From the NCBI RefSeq assembly GCF_036181745.1, contig NZ_CP108080.1, positions 186,001 through 250,000 on the forward strand: a stretch of DNA of 64,000 bases. The letters are read 5' to 3'. This DNA is from Streptomyces sp. NBC_00259 (GTDB taxonomy: Bacteria; Actinomycetota; Actinomycetes; Streptomycetales; Streptomycetaceae). This document shows, in pieces, positions 38,043 through 46,685 of the stretch (positions within the stretch are counted from its first letter, which is position 1; the number at the start of each line of letters is the position of its first letter). The notes beneath the pieces were generated by a model that was not told the DNA's origin, made no database searches, and saw only the letters and a program-made list of their open reading frames with translations. Position numbers and translations under genes: made by a program.

Positions 38043-38597
38043 ATGACAACTGAACCGGTACAGCCGCCTGTTCGCGTGGCCTGCGACTGCGGCAGCACCG
38101 ACGTACGGACGGTGGAGGCGGCGCGCACCCACAAGGGCGCCATGCGCAAGGAGTTGTACAGCCGGCTGGCCAAGGGTCCGGAGAAGAGCGGCGACGGGTG
38201 TCTGCACTTCGTCGAGGGCGTGGTCATCAGCCTGGCGGCCAGCGGTGGCCTCGCGTATATGGGAGTGGACCAGGACAAACCTCTCTACGTCCTCGGTGGC
38301 GTGGTTCTCGCGGCGCTGATCCTCGCGGGAACGCTCTTCGTCGTCCGCGACGACAGCCGCGAGAAGGCCGCCGAACAGGCCGGCGAAGCGCGCGCCGACC
38401 AACTGTGGCGACCGGCCCACTACTGCGCCGCGTGCGAGTCGGTGTTCTGCCCCGGCGGCCGGCCCTGGGCGGGACGACTGACGCCGGAACAGTTCAAGAA
38501 GCTGGTGTGGACCCGGGCCGGCTACGGCGATCAACTCGCCCCGGGCGACAAGGCAAAGGACGCGGTACTGCCCGACCGGTTCGTCCCCGAGCCGTAG
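38043..38597 (+). CDS. Membrane protein with two cysteine clusters
   Basis: The protein has 184 residues. ATG 38043 lies 8 nt after TAGCCT (38029-38034), suggesting leaderless expression. Two short membrane helices (about 57-100) separate an N-terminal VACDCGSTD cluster from a C-terminal HYCAACESVFCPGGRPW cluster. Together these could bind one metal in a zinc-ribbon-like way if both ends are cytoplasmic. I do not recognise the family. It starts close to the divergent SDR gene and could share its promoter region. Confidence 0.72.
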   Translation: MTTEPVQPPVRVACDCGSTDVRTVEAARTHKGAMRKELYSRLAKGPEKSGDGCLHFVEGVVISLAASGGLAYMGVDQDKPLYVLGGVVLAALILAGTLFVVRDDSREKAAEQAGEARADQLWRPAHYCAACESVFCPGGRPWAGRLTPEQFKKLVWTRAGYGDQLAPGDKAKDAVLPDRFVPEP

Positions 38598-38701
38598 GAC
38601 CTGCCCGGCGGACCGAGTGCCTGCGGACCGTGCGACTGCGGACCGTATGACTGCGGGCGGGCCGGCTGCCGGATCCCCGGTCGGCCGGGCGCGCGGGCAG
38701 G

Positions 38702-39265
38702 TCAGTCGGCGCGGGGCGGCAGACGTGTCAGGGCCGTGTCCACCAGAGCGCGGGCGTAGTCGGCGTCGAGCAGGCCGGGACGGAAGGGAATGCGGTACAT
38801 CATCGGCGCCACCACGTGGTCGATGACCACATCGACGGCAGGCACCGGCTCGTCACGTTCACCGGCGCGGGTGAGCATGACCTCGACCTGCTCGAAGGGG
38901 TAGGCGGAGCACTGGCCGGCGTTACCGCCGTCCGGGTCGCCGGCGAGTGCGTCGCGGATGTAGGCGCGGCCGGCCGTCGAGGACATCTCCTCGAGGAACT
39001 GCACGGCCCAGGCCTCCAGATCGGCACGCAGATCACCCAGATCGGCCGGGGTCGTCTCCGGACGGAGCCGCTCCACCGCGACATCGGAGAGGAGTTCCTG
39101 CATGTCGCCCCACCGGCGACAGATCGTGGAGGGAGTGACCCCGGCCCGCTTGGCGACGAGCGGAACCGTCAGCGCGGCACGGCCGACCTCGGTCTCCAGG
39201 TCGCGTACGGCCTGGTGGACCGACTGCTGGACGCGGGCCGGCCGAGGAACGACTCGTTCCCGAAC
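38702..39265 (-). CDS. TetR-family regulator with no standard start codon
   Basis: A TetR DNA-binding domain (RPARVQQSVHQAVRDLE, then VAKRAGVTPSTICRRWGDMQ) and C-terminal ligand domain are clear. In this frame no ATG, GTG or TTG exists before the HTH; a stop lies just upstream of 39290. A GTT at the complement of 39263-39265, right after GGGGGGAGAGGGGC, is where a start would be expected, and the limits given assume it. The first ATG (39103) would remove the HTH. The gene may have lost its start by point mutation or may use a rare codon. It diverges from the MBL hydrolase gene. Confidence 0.6.
   Translation of the reverse strand, partial: VRERVVPRPARVQQSVHQAVRDLETEVGRAALTVPLVAKRAGVTPSTICRRWGDMQELLSDVAVERLRPETTPADLGDLRADLEAWAVQFLEEMSSTAGRAYIRDALAGDPDGGNAGQCSAYPFEQVEVMLTRAGERDEPVPAVDVVIDHVVAPMMYRIPFRPGLLDADYARALVDTALTRLPPRAD
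39246..39260. promoter_or_regulatory. Candidate TetR operator
   Basis: A perfect 7-1-7 palindrome, ggaacgactcgttcc, lies 50 bp before the MBL hydrolase start and at the 5' edge of the TetR gene. Its place in a TetR-divergent spacer makes it the best operator candidate. Confidence 0.5.
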
Positions 39266-39310
39266 GCCCCTCTCCCCCCACTGCAGCCCTCAATCCCAGA
39301 AAGGGATCCC

Positions 39311-40267
39311 ATGACGACGCGGAAGCCCGGACACTCCCCCGCACACCCCCTCACCCCTGGCTCCGTCCCCGCGGCGCGGACCGAGACCCCCGCCTGGACC
39401 GTGGGCGACATCGTCGTTCGCCGCATCGACGAGGTGGAACTGCCGCCGCAGACCGGCCCCTGGCTCCTGCCGGGGGCAACGCCCGACGTCGTCGCCGACT
39501 CCCCTTGGCTGCAGCCCGACTTCGCCGGTGCCGAACGGGTCCTGCGTCTGACGAGCCACACCTTCGCACTGGAGGCGGGCGGACTGCGGATCCTCGTCGA
39601 CACGGGCATCGGCAACGGCAAGGACCGCGCCAATCCCGCCTGGAACCAGCTCCGCACCGACTACCTGGAACGCCTGGAGCGGGCCGGCTTCTCCCCCGAG
39701 ACGATCGAGCTGGTCATCCTCACCCACCTGCACACCGACCACGTCGGCTGGAACACCCGCTCCCACGAGGGCACATGGGTCCCCACGTTCCCCAACGCCC
39801 GCTACATCACGAGCCGCGCCGAATGGGACCACTGGTCCTCGGTGGACATGGAGGAGGCGCGCGAGCAGATGTTCCGCGACTCCATCCACCCCGTCGACGA
39901 CCACGGCTTGCTCGACCTCGTCGACGTTCCCGCCGACGGTCTGGACATCGCTCCGGGCATCACCCTGATCCCCACGCCCGGTCACACCCCCGGCCAGGTC
40001 GCCGTCCGGCTCAGCAGCCGGGACAGTACGGCCCTGATCACCGGCGACTGCATTCACCACCCCGTCCAGCTCGCCGAACCCGACATCCACAGCCACGTCG
40101 ACATCGACCCCGCGCAGGCCGAGGCGACCCGTCGCGACCTCCTCGCCGCCCTCGCCGACACGGACACCCTGCTGCTCGGCAGCCACTTCCCCCCGCCCAC
40201 GGCGGGCCTCGTCCGCAGCCACCGCACCACCTACCGCCTCCAGCCCGTCCCCGCCCGCGTCGCATAG
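39311..40267 (+). CDS. MBL-fold metallo-hydrolase
   Basis: The protein has 318 residues; ATG 39311 follows AAAGGGA. The metallo-beta-lactamase signature VILTHLHTDHVGWN (about residue 138) gives the H-x-H-x-D-H zinc ligands, TPGHTPGQVA a further His, ITGDCIHHP the bridging Asp, and LLGSHFPPP the last His. There is no signal peptide, so it is cytoplasmic, like AHL-lactonase-type or N-acyl hydrolases. It is probably repressed by the divergent TetR protein. Substrate is unknown. Confidence 0.87.
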   Translation: MTTRKPGHSPAHPLTPGSVPAARTETPAWTVGDIVVRRIDEVELPPQTGPWLLPGATPDVVADSPWLQPDFAGAERVLRLTSHTFALEAGGLRILVDTGIGNGKDRANPAWNQLRTDYLERLERAGFSPETIELVILTHLHTDHVGWNTRSHEGTWVPTFPNARYITSRAEWDHWSSVDMEEAREQMFRDSIHPVDDHGLLDLVDVPADGLDIAPGITLIPTPGHTPGQVAVRLSSRDSTALITGDCIHHPVQLAEPDIHSHVDIDPAQAEATRRDLLAALADTDTLLLGSHFPPPTAGLVRSHRTTYRLQPVPARVA

Positions 40268-40313
40268 CCGCCGCTCGAACTGGCCCCGAACGGTCCTGGA
40301 ACCGCCGAGTCCG

Positions 40314-40958
40314 CTACGAGCCCGCTTCGCCGGATTCCGGGCGGGCGCCGTGGAGTACGAGATCGGCCGTCTTCTCCAGGAAGTCGTCACCGAGCGGGCG
40401 GCCGAGCATGAGCCGCCGGAAGTACAGCGGGCCGGCGAGCGCTTCCAGGAGGAAGTCCGGATCGGCGTCGGCCGGCAGGTCGCCTCGCTCCACGGCGCGG
40501 ACGAAGATCGTACGGGAGAGACGGAAGCGCTCCGGCCAGATCCTGTCGAGCACCTCGCGGACGTCGTTCTTCTCGGAGGTACGCGGTCCGACCTCCTGGA
40601 CGAGCGCGGTGATCCACGGTGTGTACAACACCTCGCGGATCTCCCCGAGGTACAGCAGGAGGTCCTCGCGGAGGTCGCCGGTGTCCGGCGGCGGTGCGCT
40701 CTCGCTCTGCCGCTCGATGAACGCCGTGGCCACCAGGCCGGCCTTGTCGCCCCATCGCCGGTAGATCGTCGTCTTGTTCACGCCCGCGCGCTCGGCCACC
40801 GAGTCGATCCTCAGCGCCGCATAGCCGACGTCGCCCAGTTCGGCGATGGTCGCGTCGATGACGGCCTGGCCCACACGGGCCGTTCGGCCGCCGGGCCGGG
40901 CTGTCGCAGTATCGGCGTGCAGATGCCTGACCTGCCGTTTCCCGGGATTCGTCGTCAC
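40314..40958 (-). CDS. TetR-family transcriptional regulator
   Basis: The protein has 214 residues from GTG, complement of 40956-40958. TATGGT (complement of 40965-40970) lies 6 nt upstream, so the message is probably leaderless. The HTH is VAERAGVNKTTIYRRWGDKA (about residues 55-75), preceded by an Arg-rich extension. The C-terminal region resembles TetR_C_11-type ligand domains. It converges with the MBL hydrolase, 46 bp apart. Its target is unknown. Confidence 0.87.
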   Translation of the reverse strand: MTTNPGKRQVRHLHADTATARPGGRTARVGQAVIDATIAELGDVGYAALRIDSVAERAGVNKTTIYRRWGDKAGLVATAFIERQSESAPPPDTGDLREDLLLYLGEIREVLYTPWITALVQEVGPRTSEKNDVREVLDRIWPERFRLSRTIFVRAVERGDLPADADPDFLLEALAGPLYFRRLMLGRPLGDDFLEKTADLVLHGARPESGEAGS

Positions 40959-41061
40959 TCTCCGACCATACGCGACGGAATCGCTTGATGCGACACATTG
41001 GTGCGTTTACTGAAACCGGGGAGCGTAGCGCCGGAGCCGGCGGGCCACCCGGACATGACGA

Positions 41062-41088
41062 GGGTCCCGCTCGGGGAGAGCGGGACCC
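41062..41088 (-). terminator. Hairpin after the His/Asp-rich secreted protein
   Basis: An 11-bp perfect stem, gggtcccgctc / gagcgggaccc, with a 5-nt loop lies 9 nt past the stop codon. Confidence 0.75.
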
Positions 41089-41097
41089 GGTGTCACC

Positions 41098-41361
41098 TCA
41101 CCAGTTGCCGTAGTCGCCATAGTCACCGTGATCGTCGTGATCACCGTGATCGCCGTGGCCACCGCGGTCGTGGCCGAAGTGCGCAAAGTCGCCGTAATGG
41201 GCGCTGCTCCGCGCTCCGTTGTACTGACTGGAGTATCCGGCGTCGACGCCATGCGCATCAGCCGCGGCGGCCGTGCCGGCGCCGATACCGGCGAACGCGA
41301 GGACGAGCGCGGCGAACAGTGCGGCAGCCAGTGCCCCCGGCCTGGACACGATTCCGCTCAT
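41098..41361 (-). CDS. Small secreted His/Asp/Gly-rich protein
   Basis: The protein has 87 residues; ATG at the complement of 41359-41361 follows GGAAGGGAAG. A Sec signal peptide (about 1-34, ending TAAAADA) is followed by a short polar region and the repeat GDHGDHDDHGDYGDYGNW. Alternating His and Asp suggests divalent-metal binding. I do not recognise the family; small cell-wall proteins of this kind occur in streptomycetes. Confidence 0.75.
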   Translation of the reverse strand: MSGIVSRPGALAAALFAALVLAFAGIGAGTAAAADAHGVDAGYSSQYNGARSSAHYGDFAHFGHDRGGHGDHGDHDDHGDYGDYGNW

Positions 41362-41390
41362 GATTCTTCCCTTCCAGGGATCAGCGGGCG

Positions 41391-41819
41391 TTGCCGGCCC
41401 GGGAGTCCCGGACCCGGCGCGCGTCCGACCCTCCGGATCGGCGCATCGCCGCCGCGCTGGCCCTGGGAGCCAGCGCGGTCCAGGTGGGCACCGCCCTGCT
41501 GCGCTGCCCCGAAGCCGGCACCAGCCCGGAGTGGCGAGCCTCGCTGAACGGCCTGGCGCCCGACGCCACGACGACGACCCGCGCCTACACCGGTCGTCTG
41601 GCCAGAGCCGCGCCCACCGCCTACCTCAAGGCATGGAGCGAGCCCGGCGCGCCGGCTCCCGCACCGTTCCCGGACCAGCTGCGGCTCGTCAACCAGTGGC
41701 GGCGGGGCGACACGAGCGGCATGGCCCCTGCCAGTCACGGGGTCGGGCAGAGCGCCGCCCTGGCCACCGACAAGCCTGCCGGCCAGGTGGTCACCGAGAT
41801 ATGGCGGGAGGCCCGCTAG
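41391..41819 (+). pseudogene. C-terminal fragment of a nitronate monooxygenase
   Basis: From about 41440 the plus strand encodes RIAAALALGASAVQVGTALL, a hallmark of the FMN-binding part of nitronate monooxygenases (2-nitropropane dioxygenases), and continues to a natural end (VVTEIWREAR). About two thirds of the usual 350-370 residue enzyme is missing at the N-terminus, and the first 15 codons do not match. No promoter or ribosome site is evident. Confidence 0.75.
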
Positions 41820-41945
41820 CTGCTCGCCTGACCATGGCCGGCCGCCAGGGGATGCGGCGGCTCCCGTACACCCGACTCCCGTCAGTGCTGGGCCTTCCAG
41901 CTCCCACCTCAACGCACCGCTACGTTGCACTAAAGCCGCGCGCTC

Positions 41946-42797
41946 TCATCCGACGGCCGGGCCCGTGACGTATGTTCCGTCCTTGTCGTACGGCCAGGCG
42001 TTGGACAGGCAGCCGTTCAGCCCCTTGATCTGCTGCATCATCACCGGCGCGAGCCGCCCCGGGCCGGAACAGCCCAGGTGCGTACGGATACCGATCTCGT
42101 GCCCGATCTCATGGTTGATGATCAGGTGTCGGTACTCTGCCGGCGTCCCGTCGAACTTCGGCGAGCCCAGCATCCAGCGGCGCAGATTCACCACGACGCC
42201 TTCCAGGGTCTCGCAGTTCAGCTCACCGCCGGTGTCGAGGCCCTGGGCCCCGCAGAGCCGGTCGGCGGTGGCAGGGGTGGCGATCTTGATGACGAAGTCG
42301 GCGTCGGTGGACACCAGCTGGAAGGAACCGCGGCCGTGCGCGGCCCAGCTGCGCTTGTGGGCGAGGATCGCCTGGATCTCCGCGGCCGCTTCTTCGGCGG
42401 ACATGCCGATGCTGTCCTCGACCTGCACGCGGTAACGGCGCAGCGGTCCCGAACCGACCGCATCGCCGGAGGCCCGCGCCGTGGCGAAGGTGCCTGAACC
42501 GGAGGCCGGGACCTCGGGCGGTTTCGTCGGCTCGGCCGACGCCGATACCGACGGACGTCTCGGGGCGGGGCTCGGCCGACCGGTGGTGGGCGCGGCCGCC
42601 TTCGGGGTCGCCGGCGGCTGGACGATGTCGGTTGCGGACGCGGGCTCCGCGCCGCCGTCGCAGCGCGCAAGAGCGGCACCGCCGAGAAACGACGCCGTGA
42701 GCAACGCGCCGAATGCCGTCCTGGTGAGCATGGTGCGGCGCCGGGCCCGGCGGCGATTCCTTCCACGCCCTTCAGGGGTGGAGGCACGCCTACTCAC
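41946..42797 (-). CDS. DUF3152 secreted or membrane-anchored metalloprotease-like protein
   Basis: The protein has 283 residues. GTG at the complement of 42795-42797 has GGAG eight bases upstream; the frame is open for 25 more codons. A long basic n-region (RRRARRRTMLTR) leads to a hydrophobic segment (FGALLTASFLGGAALA), then a Pro/Ala/Ser-rich linker and the DUF3152 domain from about residue 110. YRHLIINHEIGHEIGIRTHL is a zinc-protease-like HExxH variant (HEIGHEIG), and the four Cys after it could form disulfides. Catalytic activity is not established for the family. Confidence 0.82.
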   Translation of the reverse strand: MSRRASTPEGRGRNRRRARRRTMLTRTAFGALLTASFLGGAALARCDGGAEPASATDIVQPPATPKAAAPTTGRPSPAPRRPSVSASAEPTKPPEVPASGSGTFATARASGDAVGSGPLRRYRVQVEDSIGMSAEEAAAEIQAILAHKRSWAAHGRGSFQLVSTDADFVIKIATPATADRLCGAQGLDTGGELNCETLEGVVVNLRRWMLGSPKFDGTPAEYRHLIINHEIGHEIGIRTHLGCSGPGRLAPVMMQQIKGLNGCLSNAWPYDKDGTYVTGPAVG

Positions 42798-43266
42798 AGC
42801 AGGCTCTCCCGTCGTCCACCGGAGCCGGCGAAGTGCGGGAGACCCGTGAGGCACGCTCCTCCGGCGGGGCACCTCTTCCGCCTGCGCTGGCTTCGGTGCC
42901 GCGTGCGGGGCTGTTGCGAGAGCGGGATCGGGTCGGGGAAGGCATTGCGTCGTGCGCGGTCATGGTCGCCGATGCTGCGTCCCCGATGTGATCGCATCTG
43001 GCCCGGACGATAACGAAACGGTAACTCGGCCCGGCGGTGGTCCGATGTCGACGAGCAAACGCACCAGATGGCTGCGTCAGACGAGGAAGGCGCGCCACGC
43101 CACACATCAGCGGGAAGACCGCCTGGTTCGACATGGCCCTGCCCAACCGACGCCCCTGCACGAGGCCACACCCACGCCCGGTTAAAGCTGAACATTCGCT
43201 AGGGTGCTCGTACGGGTGTGCTCGTACTTCAGGGAAGCTCCGGATGGGGCTGCTCGGTGTGGTCGG
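42798..43266. other. Spacer between DUF3152 gene and rph
   Basis: No gene is supported. A possible -10 box TAGGGT occurs near 43200 on the plus strand, but nothing recognisable follows it. No clear terminator for rph was seen. Confidence 0.4.
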
Positions 43267-45864
43267 TCACGGCAGGATCTCGACGTACCCGTCGGTTCCG
43301 TGCACACGGATCCGCTGCCCGTCCCGGATCAGCCGCGTGGCCTGCTCCACGCCCACGACGGCCGGCAGGCCGTACTCCCGGGCGATCACTGCCCCATGGG
43401 TCATCAAACCGCCCACCTCCGTCACCAGCCCCGCGATTCCGACGAACAGCGGCGACCAACTGGGGTCCGTGAAGGGCGTGACCAGGATGTCGCCCGCTTC
43501 GAGATCGGCATCCGCCATGTCAAGGATGACGCGGGCTCTTCCCTCGACGGTCCCCGCGGACACCGGTAGCCCGGTCAGGGCGCCGGCCGGCACGTCGTCG
43601 CGCCGGTACGTCCCGGTGACGGCCTCGCCGTCCGAGGTGAGCACCCGGGGCGGTGTGAGCGCGTGGTACGACCGGAACGCGTCCTTGCGCTGCTGGATGA
43701 GCTGGTGATCCACCTGGTGGGAGCGCACGACGTCGTGGAGTTCCTGGAACGTGAGGTAGAAGATGTCCTCCTTCTCAGGAAGCACGTCGGCCTGCACGAG
43801 GCGCTCGGCCTCCTTCAACAGGGCCTGCTTGTAGACGAAGTAGCGGCTGACGATGCCGTACTTCGGGTACTCGCGGTACCCGATGAAGGTTCTGACCCGG
43901 TCGATCATCCGCTTGGCCTCGTCGGCCTTCCGGTCCCCGTCCGGCAGGGCCCGCAGGCGTGACAGCACGTCCTGTTCCTTCTTCTGTGCCTTCTGCCGCC
44001 CTTGCTCGAAGCGCCGCTCGGCGGCGCCCGGCTCGAAGTTCCTGACGTTGTCGAGGATCACGGGCACGAGCGTGGTGGGGCGCTCGCGCCAACGCGGCCT
44101 CGTGATGTCGATCTCGCCGACGCAGCGCATGCCGTACCGGTCGAGGTAGGTTTCGATGGCCTCGCGTGCTTCGGTCCCGCCCGCGAGCTTCGCCAGCTCG
44201 TCCAGGAAGTCGTCGTCCTCGACGCCCCGCAGGAACGCGACCAACTCCGAGTGCGGGCGGATCACGTCCGCGACGTCGAGCAGCGCCAGTCCCATCTCCG
44301 ACGTGACGTTGTCGGGGGCGGACAGCGTCAGCGTGTCAGCCGCGTTCTTCTCGCCCAGCCACTCCTGCAGCTTGTCGTTGAGCCACCACGTGGCCTCCAT
44401 CCCCGCCATGATCGCCTGATGGCTCAGCGGATCACTGAGGACCCGCTTGTGCTCCTCGAACGCCTCCAGCAGGAAGTCGAACAGCGCCGGTCCGGTCTTC
44501 GTCCGGATGTCGCGCTCGAGGGCGGCGACGGACACCTGGCTGCGCTCGATCAGCTCGGTGACGATGGCCGGATCGGTCTCGATGGGGGCGGGCGCACCGC
44601 CGGCCGGCGGCCCGCCCGGACCCGCGTCCGGGAGCGACGGGACGAAATCGTCGCGGTCGAGGACGGTCTCCAGAGCGTCCCTGATCAGCGGATCGCCCTT
44701 GCCCAGGGCGTCCAGGAGGCCGGCGCGGCTCGCGGGCGAGGCCAGGCGCCTGGTGACGTCGACGAACAGCCGTCCGCCGGCCTCGTGCATCGGCACCATG
44801 GCGGTCAGCTGCCACATGGAGAACCCGAGGGGCTTCATGGGGTCGGTCATCATCTGCCCATGGCCGACGGAGACGTAGACGTGATTCTCCTGGTCGCCGG
44901 ACTCGGGGACGGGGAACAGTGTCGTGATCGGCCGGCTCTGCACGATCTGGAAGTCGTCATCGGCCAGGCACCATTCGATGTCCTGCGGGCGGCCGAAGTG
45001 TGCTTCGATCCGTCGCCCGAGCTGCACGAGCCGCACGACCTGCTCATCCGTCAGCGCGGGCTGCTCCTGCCGCTGCGAGTCGATCGCGACTTCCTGCGTG
45101 CCACCGGCCGGCAGGGCGTGAACGGCACGCTGTTTGGCGGAGATCGTCCTGGCGACGACTTCGCCGTGTCGCACCGCGAAGACGTCGGGGTTCACCAGTC
45201 CGGATACGAGGGCCTCACCGAGGCCGAAGCCGGCGTCCACGGTGGCGACCTTCCGGTTGCCCGTGACGGGGTCGGCCGTGAACATGATGCCGGCCGCATG
45301 GGGGAAGACCATCTGCTGCACGACCACGGCCATGTGGACCGTACGGTGGTCGATGCCGTTCCGCCGGCGGTAGATCACGGCCCGCTCGGTGAAGAGCGAG
45401 GCCCAGCACTGGCTGATGTGCTGGAGGATCGCCGCCGGCCCCACGACGTTCAGGTACGTGTCCTGCTGGCCGGCGAAGGAGGCCGTCGGCAGGTCCTCGG
45501 CCGTCGCGCTGGACCGGACGGCGTAGGCGGCTTGCTCGCCGAGCCGGGCGAGCGCGCGGGTGATCGCCGCCGCGAGGTCGTCCGGCATGGCGATCCCTTC
45601 GATGGTCCGGCGAATCTGCGCGCTGAGCGTGCGGATCGCCTCCCGGTCGTCCGGGTTCACGCGCGACAACTGATCGAGCAGACCGCCGATGGACGGCGCT
45701 TCCTCCATGACCCGCCGGAAGGCGTCCGTCGTCACACAGAAGCCACCCGGCACGCGGATGCCGTCGATCCGCGACAGGCCGCCCAGTTGCGCGCCCTTGC
45801 CGCCGACGAGCGCGACCTGCGTCCCGTCGACCTCTTGAAGATCCACCACGTACTGCTCAGTCAC
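43267..45864 (-). CDS. rph: Rifampin phosphotransferase
   Basis: The protein has 865 residues, the usual size. GTG at the complement of 45862-45864 follows GGAGGT. Domain order: ATP-grasp/PPDK-type domain (about 1-315; VGGKGAQLGGLSRIDGIRVP, YAVRSSATAEDLPTASFAGQ), a rifampin-binding domain (about 320-760), and the swivelling phosphohistidine domain at the C-terminus with GGLMTHGAVIAREYGLPAVV, whose His carries the phosphate. The enzyme transfers the ATP beta-phosphate to the C21 hydroxyl of rifamycins. The rifamycin-associated repeat lies about 250 bp upstream, giving a long leader. Confidence 0.93.
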   Translation of the reverse strand: MTEQYVVDLQEVDGTQVALVGGKGAQLGGLSRIDGIRVPGGFCVTTDAFRRVMEEAPSIGGLLDQLSRVNPDDREAIRTLSAQIRRTIEGIAMPDDLAAAITRALARLGEQAAYAVRSSATAEDLPTASFAGQQDTYLNVVGPAAILQHISQCWASLFTERAVIYRRRNGIDHRTVHMAVVVQQMVFPHAAGIMFTADPVTGNRKVATVDAGFGLGEALVSGLVNPDVFAVRHGEVVARTISAKQRAVHALPAGGTQEVAIDSQRQEQPALTDEQVVRLVQLGRRIEAHFGRPQDIEWCLADDDFQIVQSRPITTLFPVPESGDQENHVYVSVGHGQMMTDPMKPLGFSMWQLTAMVPMHEAGGRLFVDVTRRLASPASRAGLLDALGKGDPLIRDALETVLDRDDFVPSLPDAGPGGPPAGGAPAPIETDPAIVTELIERSQVSVAALERDIRTKTGPALFDFLLEAFEEHKRVLSDPLSHQAIMAGMEATWWLNDKLQEWLGEKNAADTLTLSAPDNVTSEMGLALLDVADVIRPHSELVAFLRGVEDDDFLDELAKLAGGTEAREAIETYLDRYGMRCVGEIDITRPRWRERPTTLVPVILDNVRNFEPGAAERRFEQGRQKAQKKEQDVLSRLRALPDGDRKADEAKRMIDRVRTFIGYREYPKYGIVSRYFVYKQALLKEAERLVQADVLPEKEDIFYLTFQELHDVVRSHQVDHQLIQQRKDAFRSYHALTPPRVLTSDGEAVTGTYRRDDVPAGALTGLPVSAGTVEGRARVILDMADADLEAGDILVTPFTDPSWSPLFVGIAGLVTEVGGLMTHGAVIAREYGLPAVVGVEQATRLIRDGQRIRVHGTDGYVEILP

Positions 45865-46115
45865 TGCGATACCTCCGAGGCAGCCGCGCTCCGTTGCACT
45901 GCGGTGGCCGATCGACTCGCCGGCCCTTCCGACTCTGCCGAACTTCTTGTCGAGCACGTCCTCGTCCCCGCTCATCCCTGGTTGCTTTCCCTCTGCCGGT
46001 CCCACCACTGGTTCGACGTCACCGCGTCCCCCGTACCCAGACCACAACACACGCACGTCGGTGTCCTCGTTTCCGCAGGTTGTCGGCACCGACCGACGAT
46101 TCTGCGCCGTGACCC

Positions 46116-46134
46116 GGGTCTTGCGGCAAGCCCC
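46116..46134 (-). promoter_or_regulatory. Rifamycin-associated element (RAE) upstream of rph
   Basis: The 9-1-9 repeat gggtcttgcggcaagcccc has one mismatched pair. In the gene direction TTGCCG (complement of 46124-46129) is followed 19 bp later by CAGAAT (complement of 46099-46104), the same layout as at rox. Similarity to the rox leader continues about 40 nt further, including gcagaatc and acctgc. Confidence 0.85.
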
Positions 46135-46143
46135 CCAACGCGC

Positions 46144-46187
46144 TATAAATTGAGAGTGGCGAGGAGAGAGTTCTCCTCGCCTTTGCC
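46144..46187 (+). promoter_or_regulatory. Divergent -10 box, conserved start region and hairpin opposite rph
   Basis: TATAAA (46144-46149) lies 17 bp after TTGCGG of the RAE on the plus strand. It is followed by ttgagagt, a 10-bp perfect stem (ggcgaggaga / tctcctcgcc, 4-nt loop, 46158-46181) and tttgcc. Compared with rox, the fourth stem pair changes from A-T to G-C, keeping the pairing. Confidence 0.55.
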
Positions 46188-46388
46188 GTTCAGGTGGACG
46201 TCCCATCGGTTTACGGATGCAGCCGCGGAATCAGAGAACGCCTGCGACTCGCGGCTCCCCGCACCATGGTCAAGCCGGCGAGGAGTCGTCCTCTTCAGGC
46301 GTCGGTGTCGCGCCCTGGTCGTCGCGGAGCGGTCGGGATCGACGTACCTTGAGCTTCTCCAACCTCGCGTGCCAACCGGGCAGTGGCC

Positions 46389-46464
46389 GACAAGCATGTG
46401 AAGCCTCTGGTAGATGGGTTTCGACCAAGAGAACCGTCTCCACCGGAGACTTCGCATGCTTGTC
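46389..46464. repeat. Inverted repeat over a transposase start
   Basis: Arms gacaagcatgtgaag (46389-46403) and cttcgcatgcttgtc (46450-46464) pair over 15 bp with one G-T position; the loop holds the small hairpin gtctccaccggagac. The transposase ATG (46456) lies in the right arm, so folding of the mRNA could hide it. It may also mark an element end. Confidence 0.55.
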
Positions 46465-46638
46465 TACCTGTCCGCGTCGACGTGTCCGGCTCTGCCCTGC
46501 GCTTCCTCGCCGCCCGCCTGAGGGAACACGGCCGCGCTCTCGGAACCCGATGGCGACGCTGAACGCAGGCCGACATGCCCTGCTCACCCTCGCCCACCTG
46601 CGCAACGGCCAGCCCTACGCCCAGTTCCAACTGCTGCC
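46456..46638 (+). pseudogene. IS5-type transposase, N-terminal remnant with two frameshifts
   Basis: Reading through two single-base losses (near 46477 and 46559), the fragment gives MLVYLSA, then DVSGSALRFLAARLREHGRA, LGTRWRR, and LNAGRHALLTLAHLRNGQPY. This is the N-terminal helix-turn-helix part of a common Streptomyces DDE transposase of the IS5 superfamily. The catalytic domain is gone; sequence after 46638 does not match. It lies 500 bp from the rph promoter. Confidence 0.7.
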
Positions 46639-46685
46639 GGGGGCACCACGGTTACGCTCGCCGCACCTCCCCAGGGCACCACAAG

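Noticed and set aside
44002..46401. 799-codon plus-strand frame opposite rph.
   Set aside because: Antisense artefact; rph on the minus strand has full domain structure and a ribosome site.
46389..46464. 76-nt structured segment resembling a tRNA cloverleaf in length.
   Set aside because: No conserved T-loop sequence, CCA-side acceptor pattern or anticodon arm; the long outer stem and transposase ATG explain it better.
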